From CAYVJW01 sp964451885 (GTDB lineage Bacteria; Patescibacteriota; Gracilibacteria; UBA4473): DNA of 5,735 nucleotides. Position numbers and translations under genes: made by a program. The notes under the pieces are model-generated. The model saw only the letters and a program-made list of their open reading frames with translations. It ran no database searches and was not told the origin of the DNA. Shown one piece after another: positions 1-5,518 of the stretch; position 1 is the first letter of the stretch; each line of letters opens with the position of its first letter. The stretch covers positions 1 to 5,735 of the forward strand of contig CAYVJW010000103.1 of NCBI GenBank assembly GCA_964451885.1. The letters are read 5' to 3'.

Positions 1-54
1 AACAGGCCTGGTTTTCTTGTGACTCATGACGTACTTATCGTTTTTCGGTTAATA

Positions 55-98
55 GCTCTTTTTTTAGAGTTCCCTTGTACTTTTCGGAGTGGACTCAA
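55..98. repeat. Left arm of a perfect 44-bp inverted repeat
   Basis: The reverse complement of this stretch occurs without mismatch at 5683-5726. Identity stops sharply at both ends: bases 54 and 99 do not pair with 5727 and 5682. The arm contains a T run (59-65) and an imperfect internal stem in which GAGTTCC (67-73) faces GGACTC (91-96). The inner tip ends two bases before the ATG at 101, so the repeat supplies the whole leader of the giant gene, including its only Shine-Dalgarno-like bases (GGAG, 86-89). Length, perfect match and inverted orientation are what is expected of insertion-sequence or transposon terminal repeats. The family is not identified, and whether the element lies inside or outside the two arms is unresolved. 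Confidence 0.9.
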
Positions 99-100
99 CT

Positions 101-3100
101 ATGCAAACACAAAGAACGAAAAAAGTTAATGTTGAAGATATTCGCCGGAATCCGGGGAAATTTATTCAGGATCAGGTTCGAATTTTTTCAGGTGAAAAAC
201 CTCCCCAAAATTTACCAGCCTTTTTTAGAAAGTCGCAGGTATTGGGCGTTCTCGAATATGATTTGCCGATAAAATTAATCACAGAACTTACTCAGGAAGA
301 AAGAACAGTGCTTCTGGGAGAAATTGATAAAAATTTAACGCGAGCAAGGGGAGGAGCTCGTATGGCTTTAGAAAAGATGAAGGCAAGCTTGCAAAGCCTG
401 GATTCATCATTGCAGGAAACCGGAGGGAAATATAAGTACCGGTATGACCCGCTTTCTACAATTTCACAGAGGAAGGTTCAAATCAGGAAACGAGGGCCGG
501 CATCTAAACCGGTAAATAAATGGATTCCCCTGGTTACCAATACGTTTTTGCAGGCTCCTGCAGAAGTGGGTGTTTCTCTTCTGGATACGATGGGATTTAT
601 TCCAGAGGAAATTTATACGAAAAAGATTTTTCGCGAAAAGGTTTCTTTTGAGCAGCTGGCCCGTTTTCATAATAATGTTTTGAAACCGCAGCAGGATAGC
701 CGTGAATCGGTTTGCGGGGTGGGGGACCAGTTTCACAGGCAGAGAATAATGCATTCCCGGTCGCAGCTTTTGAAACATCTGTTATTAAGTGGCAAAGCTG
801 AATCAGCAAAATCTTATAAAGAAAGTAAAATTACTATTGATACGAATGGAATTTGGGTAAATCTGGTTTCCGATAAGTCTCGGATTCATTCTCATATCCC
901 TTTTCCGTATGTGAACGAGGATCTTTGCCAGTATTTAGAAACGCAGGAATGGCTGTCTGCTCAAGATGTGCGGGAGGTGCGGTTACAGAGAGCAAAAGTA
1001 AACTATGATGTGTTAGAGGAAGAAATGGAGGAGGGAGAAAATAGATTGGGATTTAGTGCGGCATGTGCAGAAGCATTTAGGGGTGATTCTCCTTTGGCAG
1101 AATCTTTAAATGTGGCGGTGGAAGCGGAAATTAAATCAAGTGATTGTCCAGGTCAGGAATGGGCGAGTATTGCGGCTTTGATAGATACGAATCATCCTGT
1201 GTTAGGAAAAGCTATTTCAGAAGGGAAAAGAATTCCTTCCGGGGTGATTAAATATTATTTGGATAAATATCGAGGGGTTAGTAATGGAGAGGATTATGAT
1301 GATTCAGATTTGCAGAAATTAAGGTGTTTTAAAGTTATGAGTGCTTTGGAAATTGCAGAGTCGGTGGGAAGTAGTATTTCTCAATCAGAAATGCATAAAC
1401 AGTTACCAAGAAGCTTAAAATCTCATGCGCTTTCTCAAACAGCAAGGGCGATGTACGAGTTTCAGAAAAATATTCTCAATGATCCTCAGTATTATGAAGT
1501 GGCAAAAATAATAGGAGCTGTGTTGAATCAAGGGATTCCGCAAAATTCAAGTAAAAATGAATTCCTGGTGTTTCGCAGCAATTTTGGGAGAAAAGAGGCT
1601 CATTCGCATTCTTTTTTGGAAATTATACATGAAGGAAAGGTAATAAGAGTATTGCTGGCTCCTGACAAACATTTGCATAGAAAACAGCGTCGTTCTTTTT
1701 CACAAATTTCCGAGCTTCCGAGAGCTGATTATGAACAACTCGAAGCGTTTGCTATGGGGTACCATCATTTTCGGCAAAAGCTTTCGGATCTTAATTTTCT
1801 AGGATTGCGCGCTAAGGCCGGGGCGAATGTTTCCGAAGCTGTACCTCGTATTTCGCCACAGGAGATAGACGAATGCATAAAAGAAATTAATATTTTTATC
1901 CTTACGGAATTTCCAGAGAAGTATAATGAAGCATTGCAGCTCTATAGGCATTTTTTTAAAGAATATGCCAAGCCTTATGCTCAGGAGGACAGAGAATCTG
2001 TGAACAAAAAATTAGGTCAACTGAAAGATTTTATTCGGGATTATTTAAATTTTTGTGAACCGCTCCAAAAAAAATATGCCCAAGGTCTTTTTGAGGCGCA
2101 AAATCCCGGGGAATCGTTAAAACGGCAGAGAGTGAATATTCGTCGATCGGAGGTGGTTTTTGATGATAATTTTATAAATGATTTGCCGGAAAGAGAAGAA
2201 AAATCCTGGCTTTATGATCCGGCTATTAGCCATTCTGGCCGGAAGATTCAGGTGGTTGAGGCAGGGGACAGGAGTATTCCGTATGCCATGGAAGCGAAGG
2301 CTATTCGGGCGCTCAGGCTTTTGAAAGACCGCCCGATGATCAATGTGGCTGGGGGATGCCGGGATACAGGATATGAAGCAGGGGGTGAATCTCCGATGGA
2401 GAAGATGAGCCGAAAAATCTTAGAAGTTTCGCATAAATATCAGGCAAATGTAGCGCCTCCTGGAACGCAGTCGGGGCTCGGGGCAGAGATGGGAAGGGCG
2501 TATTTAAAGTATCAGGATCAGACAGACCATCTTCCACCACATGAAAGAGCTCGTTTTTTTGCGGTATCGCCTGGAGGAGAGACTTATTATCCTGATAATT
2601 CGAGACTTTCTATAGATCCGGAAAGTGAAGTTTACGCAATTGCGCCGTTTGACAGTATCATTACGCCTTTTGATGCCGGGTGGAACTGGAGCGGAGCGCG
2701 AAAATCGGAGGCTCCGTATTTTCAGCATGTGGAATACATGGAGGCGATTTATGAACGGCTTGGAGAGAGGCAGCCACGAATAACCATCGTGGGGAACGGG
2801 GGGCTTTTTACTATTGTGGAAGTGAATGCGGCGTTGAAGGATGATGTGCCTTTGATTTTAGTGGAAGATACGGGACGTTTTGCTGATCTGGCAATCGCGC
2901 TTCGACGGTATTTTGATTCGTGGGATTTGTTGAATGAGGAGACAAAAAGGGGGGAGTTGGATATGAAAATTATAGAAATTATTGAGCAATATGTGCCTGG
3001 GGAATATAAAGATAGGTTATGGAAGGATTTTGGGCGGGCGGTTCCGGCGGAAAATCCGGAGCAGGAGGTTTATCGTGTGCATTTGTATGAGTATCTTTTG

Positions 3101-3184
3101 TTGAGTCGGGGGAAGGAGGTGGTGGTTTCTTCGATTGAGGGAGTGGATGGAGGGATTGATGGGTTAATTCGTGGAGGGGGGTAA
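101..3184 (+). CDS. Giant orphan protein with C-terminal SLOG/LSDAT-like nucleotide-binding domain
   Basis: This encodes 1027 aa. The ATG at 101 is preferred because GGAG (86-89) lies 11 bases upstream; a GTG at 89 would add four residues but has no ribosome site. Residues 1 to about 700 match no family I recognise. They are soluble-looking, rich in charged residues and helix-formers, with an acidic patch (LEEEMEEGE, 305-313), no evident membrane segment and no signal peptide. From about residue 704 a Rossmann-like domain is visible: a strand with INVAGG (747-752), GTQSGLG followed by MGRA (788-798), AVSPGGETYYP (821-831), FDAGWNW (857-863), the glycine loop IVGNGG (896-901) with Glu907, and VEDTGRFADL (921-930). 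The last two correspond to the GGPGT...E and VVEGSGRxAD motifs of TRPM-type LSDAT domains. Members of that superfamily bind nucleotides or nucleotide-derived ligands. A sensor or enzyme acting on such a ligand, with the N-terminus as effector or scaffold, is inference. The gene converges on the gene at 3573-4049. Confidence 0.85.
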   Translation: MQTQRTKKVNVEDIRRNPGKFIQDQVRIFSGEKPPQNLPAFFRKSQVLGVLEYDLPIKLITELTQEERTVLLGEIDKNLTRARGGARMALEKMKASLQSLDSSLQETGGKYKYRYDPLSTISQRKVQIRKRGPASKPVNKWIPLVTNTFLQAPAEVGVSLLDTMGFIPEEIYTKKIFREKVSFEQLARFHNNVLKPQQDSRESVCGVGDQFHRQRIMHSRSQLLKHLLLSGKAESAKSYKESKITIDTNGIWVNLVSDKSRIHSHIPFPYVNEDLCQYLETQEWLSAQDVREVRLQRAKVNYDVLEEEMEEGENRLGFSAACAEAFRGDSPLAESLNVAVEAEIKSSDCPGQEWASIAALIDTNHPVLGKAISEGKRIPSGVIKYYLDKYRGVSNGEDYDDSDLQKLRCFKVMSALEIAESVGSSISQSEMHKQLPRSLKSHALSQTARAMYEFQKNILNDPQYYEVAKIIGAVLNQGIPQNSSKNEFLVFRSNFGRKEAHSHSFLEIIHEGKVIRVLLAPDKHLHRKQRRSFSQISELPRADYEQLEAFAMGYHHFRQKLSDLNFLGLRAKAGANVSEAVPRISPQEIDECIKEINIFILTEFPEKYNEALQLYRHFFKEYAKPYAQEDRESVNKKLGQLKDFIRDYLNFCEPLQKKYAQGLFEAQNPGESLKRQRVNIRRSEVVFDDNFINDLPEREEKSWLYDPAISHSGRKIQVVEAGDRSIPYAMEAKAIRALRLLKDRPMINVAGGCRDTGYEAGGESPMEKMSRKILEVSHKYQANVAPPGTQSGLGAEMGRAYLKYQDQTDHLPPHERARFFAVSPGGETYYPDNSRLSIDPESEVYAIAPFDSIITPFDAGWNWSGARKSEAPYFQHVEYMEAIYERLGERQPRITIVGNGGLFTIVEVNAALKDDVPLILVEDTGRFADLAIALRRYFDSWDLLNEETKRGELDMKIIEIIEQYVPGEYKDRLWKDFGRAVPAENPEQEVYRVHLYEYLLLSRGKEVVVSSIEGVDGGIDGLIRGGG

Positions 3185-3236
3185 CGTGAAATGTTGTGTG
3201 TAGATTTGTGGGTGTTGTTGCTTTCGTGTTCGTTAT

Positions 3237-3258
3237 GTTCTTTTGGCGGCAAAAGAAC
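3237..3258. repeat. 9-bp perfect hairpin
   Basis: GTTCTTTTG (3237-3245) pairs with CAAAAGAAC (3250-3258) across a GCGG loop. It starts 53 bases past the stop of the giant gene. No T tract follows on either strand, so it is not a standard intrinsic terminator. It may protect the mRNA 3' end or belong to a dispersed palindromic repeat together with the inverted repeat at 3267-3342. Confidence 0.7.
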
Positions 3259-3266
3259 CAAAACCG

Positions 3267-3342
3267 TTGGGGTAAAAAAACTCGCGATACTTGATGTTAT
3301 GTAATTGCTACTATTATTTCGCTCAAACAATTTTTACCCCAA
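3267..3342. repeat. 12-bp inverted repeat with 52-base spacer
   Basis: TTGGGGTAAAAA (3267-3278) is perfectly complementary to TTTTTACCCCAA (3331-3342). The spacer is ordinary sequence with no coding potential. Together with the adjacent hairpin at 3237-3258 it makes a compact palindromic block of about 105 bp. It could be a small non-autonomous repeat or the remnant of an element; copy number elsewhere in the genome would decide. Confidence 0.65.
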
Positions 3343-3521
3343 ACCCCGAAGGATTTCGCCATATTCACTGGGTGGGAAAATTGAAGAAGACATTTTGGTA
3401 GTATCTTACGTAGTTTTTTTGAGCTTCATTTAAAGCTGAAAATATGGCTTCATGTTCTTGATTAACGATACAATATATATAAAATACAAAATGTCAATAT
3501 TAAGAAAAAATATTATATATA

Positions 3522-3546
3522 AAAAGCCGGCGCAGTGCCGGCTTTT
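3522..3546 (-). terminator. Strong bidirectional rho-independent terminator
   Basis: AAAAGCCGGC (3522-3531) and GCCGGCTTTT (3537-3546) form a perfect 10-bp stem with a GCAGT loop. Read on the minus strand the stem ends in five T residues followed by more A/T, 26 bases after the stop codon of the 158-aa gene, which makes it a classical terminator for that gene. On the plus strand it ends in four T residues and may also stop transcripts arriving from the giant gene. Confidence 0.88.
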
Positions 3547-3572
3547 CTAGAGGTTGGTGGACAAGCCGTGTT

Positions 3573-4049
3573 TTAGAGTCCTTCGGTGGAAACTGTGGTA
3601 TCTTCCTTATTGGCTACTTGTAACCTTCCGGTGCGGGTGATCACGCTGTAGCCATTGTCTGTCCAATGGTTCAAAAACATTTTCAGTTCGTTTTCTTCTC
3701 TACTCAGATTAGTTTTCTCACGAAGGCGTTTGAGTTCCGCTGTATGCCATTCAGGACCTTTCATAGAGCCATCAATGAAATAAAACGGAGTTTCGTTTCT
3801 CCGACGACTCTTGAGCGGAATCTTCTCTCCAGTATTGCTCTGAACCGTGGCGACGATCTCTTGATAGAAGTAGAACGCAAGGTGTCTTCTGTCCTGGAAG
3901 ATTTTGCGAAGTGCTTCTCCATTGAGTCTGGCGCATAGTTTTTGGAGATCGTTGGTTATTTCCGCCACTTCAATAGGGGCGCAATCTCCGCTGATGTTTT
4001 GTGGCACCAAGAAGGTTTTTTTTGTTGCGGCGTTGATGAGTTTCATCAT
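3573..4049 (-). CDS. Orphan hypothetical protein, 158 aa
   Basis: No family is recognised. Two adjacent ATG codons (4047-4049 and 4044-4046) follow the ribosome site GGGAG on the minus strand; spacing is 4 bases to the first and 7 to the second, so the second, giving MKLINAATKK and 157 aa, may be the real start. The protein is soluble-looking with no signal peptide or membrane segment. A short N-terminal strand (KTFLVP) is followed by probable helices (ITNDLQKLCARLNGEALRKI), a basic turn (KSRRR), an aromatic strand (FYFIDG), a charged helical stretch (WHTAELKRLREKT...) and a final beta-like stretch (YSVITRTGRLQVANK). The gene is flanked by a good terminator downstream and an AT-rich divergent promoter region upstream, which supports it being real. 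It is divergent from the deoxyribosyltransferase-like gene and carries a similar leader (GGGAGAAAT), so co-regulation is possible. It could be a small regulator, but no DNA-binding motif is evident. Confidence 0.75.
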   Translation of the reverse strand: MMKLINAATKKTFLVPQNISGDCAPIEVAEITNDLQKLCARLNGEALRKIFQDRRHLAFYFYQEIVATVQSNTGEKIPLKSRRRNETPFYFIDGSMKGPEWHTAELKRLREKTNLSREENELKMFLNHWTDNGYSVITRTGRLQVANKEDTTVSTEGL

Positions 4050-4276
4050 ATTTCTCCCGATGTTGAAGTTGATGTTGCCGAGAAGATCAGAACTGACTTG
4101 TCCAAATGTCAGCTGAAAGGAAATGAATCGTGAAATTGAGATTCTTTCCTGCAGAACATATTAAATGTCAAGTTATTTTATTTGACAAAACATAAATAAA
4201 GCATTAATTATATCATTAATTTTTGTTTTAAATGTATTTTTTTAAACAGAAGATTGTTCTTTGAGAGTTCGTAAAC

Positions 4277-4306
4277 TTGATGTGCTCACAATGAGAAGCA
4301 TATAAT
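4277..4306 (+). promoter_or_regulatory. Sigma70-type promoter of the deoxyribosyltransferase-like gene
   Basis: TTGATG (4277-4282) and a perfect TATAAT (4301-4306) are separated by 18 bases. Transcription would start near 4313, giving a leader of about 85 bases before the ATG at 4397. The -35 box overlaps the left arm of an 11-bp inverted repeat, suggesting repressor control. Confidence 0.7.
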
Positions 4307-4338
4307 TTCTATATTGTATTTTTCTTGTTGTGAGCACA
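4281..4338. promoter_or_regulatory. Operator-like 11-bp inverted repeat around the promoter
   Basis: TGTGCTCACAA (4281-4291) is perfectly complementary to TTGTGAGCACA (4328-4338). Each arm also contains a small palindrome of its own, TGTG-NN-CACA, so each could be an independent half- or full site for a dimeric regulator. The left arm lies between the -35 and -10 boxes and the right arm about 15-25 bases after the expected transcription start. Centre-to-centre spacing is about 48 bp. The alternative is an RNA stem with a long loop in the leader, but the left arm would lie upstream of the predicted start, so a DNA operator is more likely. Confidence 0.6.
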
Positions 4339-4396
4339 ATGCTGCAACCTGGTTCTTCTGCCCCAGAGAGTGCAGAAATATTGGGAGAAATGAATC

Positions 4397-4969
4397 ATGG
4401 GTACTAAATGGCAAAATCTGTTGAACGGTCCTGCGGCCAACCAAACCCTCGTGTTTAGCGGTGGGGCGTGCAACATCATCGATCGGGACGGGAACTCTGT
4501 TCGCAATCCGGGACGGGATGGTGTGAACGACTGGTTGGATGCGAATGGTATTCTGTTCTTCGAACCGCAGATCCACTTGGACACCCACGATCGTGATTAC
4601 GACTGGGACATCGACGGACCCGCGGAACAGGCGGCGCGTGAGAACGCCCGAGTTACCCTCTACCAGATCGGTGATGACACCATGGCCGGGGTGACGTGCC
4701 TGGAGGTGTTGCGTGATGCTGGGAAGGGGAAGAATGTGGTCATCTGGCTTACCGGAGTGCAGGATGTCAAGGGGAATCCGGTCTTTTCGCCCAATGTGGA
4801 CGTTGAGGCGGTGGAAGGAGTTCTCGGTGTTCATCTTGGCCAATACGTGAAGAACGGAACTCAGCTGCGGAAAAACCTGGTGGCTTTCACCAAGGACATG
4901 TCCAACGTCACCATCTGCCGTTCGGAGATGGAAGTACAGCAGGTAATCGGAAATGCATTAAATATCTAG
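4397..4969 (+). CDS. Nucleoside 2-deoxyribosyltransferase-like protein (tentative)
   Basis: This 190-aa protein starts at an ATG with GGGAG nine bases upstream and ends in TAG. It looks like a single Rossmann-like domain: a first strand with LVFSGGA (18-24), a helix and strand leading to ILFFEPQI (52-59), an Asp-rich stretch (HDRDYDWDIDGPAEQ, 64-78), then ENARVTLYQI (82-91) and TMAGVTCLE (95-103), and the strand NVVIWLTG (113-120). The arrangement of an 'E.A...LY.I' strand followed by 'aG.t.LE' corresponds to the region of deoxyribosyltransferase-like proteins that carries the catalytic Glu; Glu103 is the candidate. Enzymes of this fold cleave or exchange the N-glycosidic bond of (deoxy)nucleosides or nucleotides; the substrate here is unknown. 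It is a single-gene unit with its own promoter and likely operator. It is distinctly richer in G+C than the giant gene (35 of 60 in 4441-4500 against 21 of 60 in 1261-1320), which suggests a separate origin. A non-enzymatic relative of the fold is the main alternative. Confidence 0.8.
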   Translation: MGTKWQNLLNGPAANQTLVFSGGACNIIDRDGNSVRNPGRDGVNDWLDANGILFFEPQIHLDTHDRDYDWDIDGPAEQAARENARVTLYQIGDDTMAGVTCLEVLRDAGKGKNVVIWLTGVQDVKGNPVFSPNVDVEAVEGVLGVHLGQYVKNGTQLRKNLVAFTKDMSNVTICRSEMEVQQVIGNALNI

Positions 4970-4993
4970 ACGACCCCCTATTGCTGGGGGCGT
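4970..4993 (+). terminator. Terminator-like GC hairpin after the deoxyribosyltransferase-like gene
   Basis: ACG(A)CCCCC (4970-4978) pairs with GGGGGCGT (4986-4993) with one bulged A and a loop of seven bases. It begins on the first base after the TAG stop. The T run of a classical rho-independent terminator is missing (TAACGTC follows), so it may be a weak terminator or a 3'-end stabilising structure. Confidence 0.45.
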
Positions 4994-5057
4994 TAACGTC
5001 AAACAAATCAGCTCCGCTGATCCCTGTCTGATGTTCTGATCAAGATTGCCAAATTAA

Positions 5058-5076
5058 ACGTCCCCCAGCGGGACGT
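5058..5076. repeat. 7-bp hairpin echoing the upstream GC hairpin
   Basis: ACGTCCC (5058-5064) pairs with GGGACGT (5070-5076) across the loop CCAGC. In addition CCCCCAGC (5062-5069) is complementary to GCTGGGGG (4983-4990) in the preceding hairpin, so the two can form alternative pairings. Confidence 0.5.
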
Positions 5077-5167
5077 CAGCACAAAAGTTTCACGGACTTT
5101 CACTCTAACCCGGGGCTCATGATCTTTCAGATTGTGGGCTCCAAAAATTTTGTATCTAAAAATGATT

Positions 5168-5198
5168 TCGTCTCCCGCATGGTTAGTGCGGGGAACGA
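5168..5198. repeat. Imperfect hairpin upstream of hicB
   Basis: TCGT (5168-5171) and CCCGCA (5174-5179) pair with TGCGGG (5187-5192) and ACGA (5195-5198), with a two-base internal mismatch (one possible G-T pair) and a seven-base loop. It lies about 95 bases before hicB. It could be a regulatory structure or a terminator for an unseen transcript; no T tract follows. Confidence 0.45.
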
Positions 5199-5250
5199 GA
5201 GTAGGGGATTGTTTGAGATTTCGAGGAGAGGAGGTGGTGGGTTTTAAAAT

Positions 5251-5278
5251 TTGCCTTATTTTCTCTAGATATTATGAT
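5251..5278 (+). promoter_or_regulatory. Candidate hicBA promoter
   Basis: TTGCCT (5251-5256) and TATGAT (5273-5278) are 16 bases apart, matching four of six and five of six consensus bases. Transcription would start near 5285, only about nine bases before the hicB ATG. This near-leaderless transcript would fit the absence of a Shine-Dalgarno sequence there. Confidence 0.35.
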
Positions 5279-5293
5279 GTCTGTAGTTGTACC

Positions 5294-5518
5294 ATGAAAA
5301 ACACTAAATTTACCGTTTACATTGAGCAGGATGAAGATGGAATATTTGTTGGTTCTGTCCCATTGATTCCAAGTTGTTATGCCCATGGTGACACAAAAGA
5401 AGAAATGTTAAAAAATTTAACCGAAGTGTTGAAACTTTGTTTACGCAACAGAGATACTTCCTTTCTTCAAAAAGCTCACTTCGTGGAAACGCATAATCTA
5501 GACATTTCTTATGCCTAA
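5294..5518 (+). CDS. hicB: HicB-family antitoxin
   Basis: This is a 74-aa antitoxin expected to bind and neutralise the HicA toxin encoded directly downstream. The sequence has the degraded RNase H-like HicB fold: a first strand and turn KFTVYIEQDEDG (5-16), a second strand IFVGSVPLIPSCYAHG (17-32) in the position of the family's 'p.lpGc.t.Gd' segment, then the helix TKEEMLKNLTEVLKLCLRN (34-52) and a short C-terminal strand. It is the short HicB form with no C-terminal helix-turn-helix or ribbon-helix-helix domain, so DNA-binding autoregulation by HicB alone is unlikely. The ATG at 5294 is chosen because the family homology begins there; an open frame continues back to 5132 but adds 54 residues unlike HicB. 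No ribosome site precedes the ATG. Its last eight bases overlap the start of hicA, indicating translational coupling. Confidence 0.9.
   Translation: MKNTKFTVYIEQDEDGIFVGSVPLIPSCYAHGDTKEEMLKNLTEVLKLCLRNRDTSFLQKAHFVETHNLDISYA

Larger units (their letters stand above)
3185..3572. other. Intergenic region between converging genes
   Basis: This stretch of 388 bases holds no convincing gene. It contains a 9-bp hairpin about 50 bases after the giant gene (3237-3258), a 12-bp inverted repeat with a 52-base spacer (3267-3342), an AT-rich stretch (about 3465-3525) and a strong terminator (3522-3546). A minus-strand open frame crosses 3070-3330, but it is low-complexity (Ser/Thr/Pro/Asn) and overlaps the 3' end of the giant gene, so I treat it as chance. 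Confidence 0.7.
4050..4396. other. Divergent, very AT-rich intergenic promoter region
   Basis: The 347 bases separate two divergent genes. The centre (about 4141-4260) is extremely AT-rich; the line 4201-4260 has 10 G/C in 60. On the minus strand TTGACA (4171-4166) could be a -35 box for the 158-aa gene, but no good -10 follows at 16-18 bases. On the plus strand another TTGACA (4182-4187) also lacks a good -10 partner at 17 bases. The convincing promoter (4277-4306) and its flanking inverted repeat lie near the right end and are listed separately. Confidence 0.7.
4970..5293. other. Hairpin-rich intergenic region before hicBA
   Basis: The 324 bases contain no supported gene. They hold a GC-rich hairpin directly after the upstream stop (4970-4993), a second hairpin with related sequence (5058-5076), a third (5168-5198), a purine-rich stretch (about 5221-5240) and a candidate hicB promoter (5251-5278). 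An in-frame extension of hicB back to 5132 is open but its sequence does not look like HicB. Confidence 0.6.

Noticed and set aside
89..100. GTG start for the giant gene four codons upstream of the ATG
   Set aside because: It lies in the repeat arm and overlaps the only Shine-Dalgarno-like bases (86-89), leaving no ribosome site of its own.
3070..3330. 86-codon minus-strand open frame across the end of the giant gene
   Set aside because: It is low-complexity, largely a mirror of G-rich coding sequence, and lacks a ribosome site.
3666..3938. 90-codon plus-strand open frame opposite the orphan minus gene
   Set aside because: It has no ribosome site and no family similarity; the minus gene has a good ribosome site and terminator.
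4166..4187. Two perfect TTGACA boxes in opposite orientation
   Set aside because: Neither has a good -10 box 16-18 bases downstream; in 17-83 percent AT-skewed sequence such hexamers arise easily. They are mentioned only as possible elements of the intergenic region.
4328..4338. CRP or lac operator match
   Set aside because: TTGTGAGC resembles the lac operator half-site, but the full repeat is TTGTGAGCACA with an inverted partner 48 bp away; nothing supports a specific LacI or CRP assignment.
4286..4843. 185-codon open frame on the minus strand opposite the deoxyribosyltransferase-like gene
   Set aside because: The plus-strand frame has a ribosome site, a promoter and coherent Rossmann-like motifs; the minus frame is Ile/Val/Pro/His-rich without recognisable motifs and would run through the promoter.
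5132..5293. Upstream in-frame extension of hicB
   Set aside because: The 54 extra residues do not resemble HicB, and the family fold starts at the ATG at 5294.
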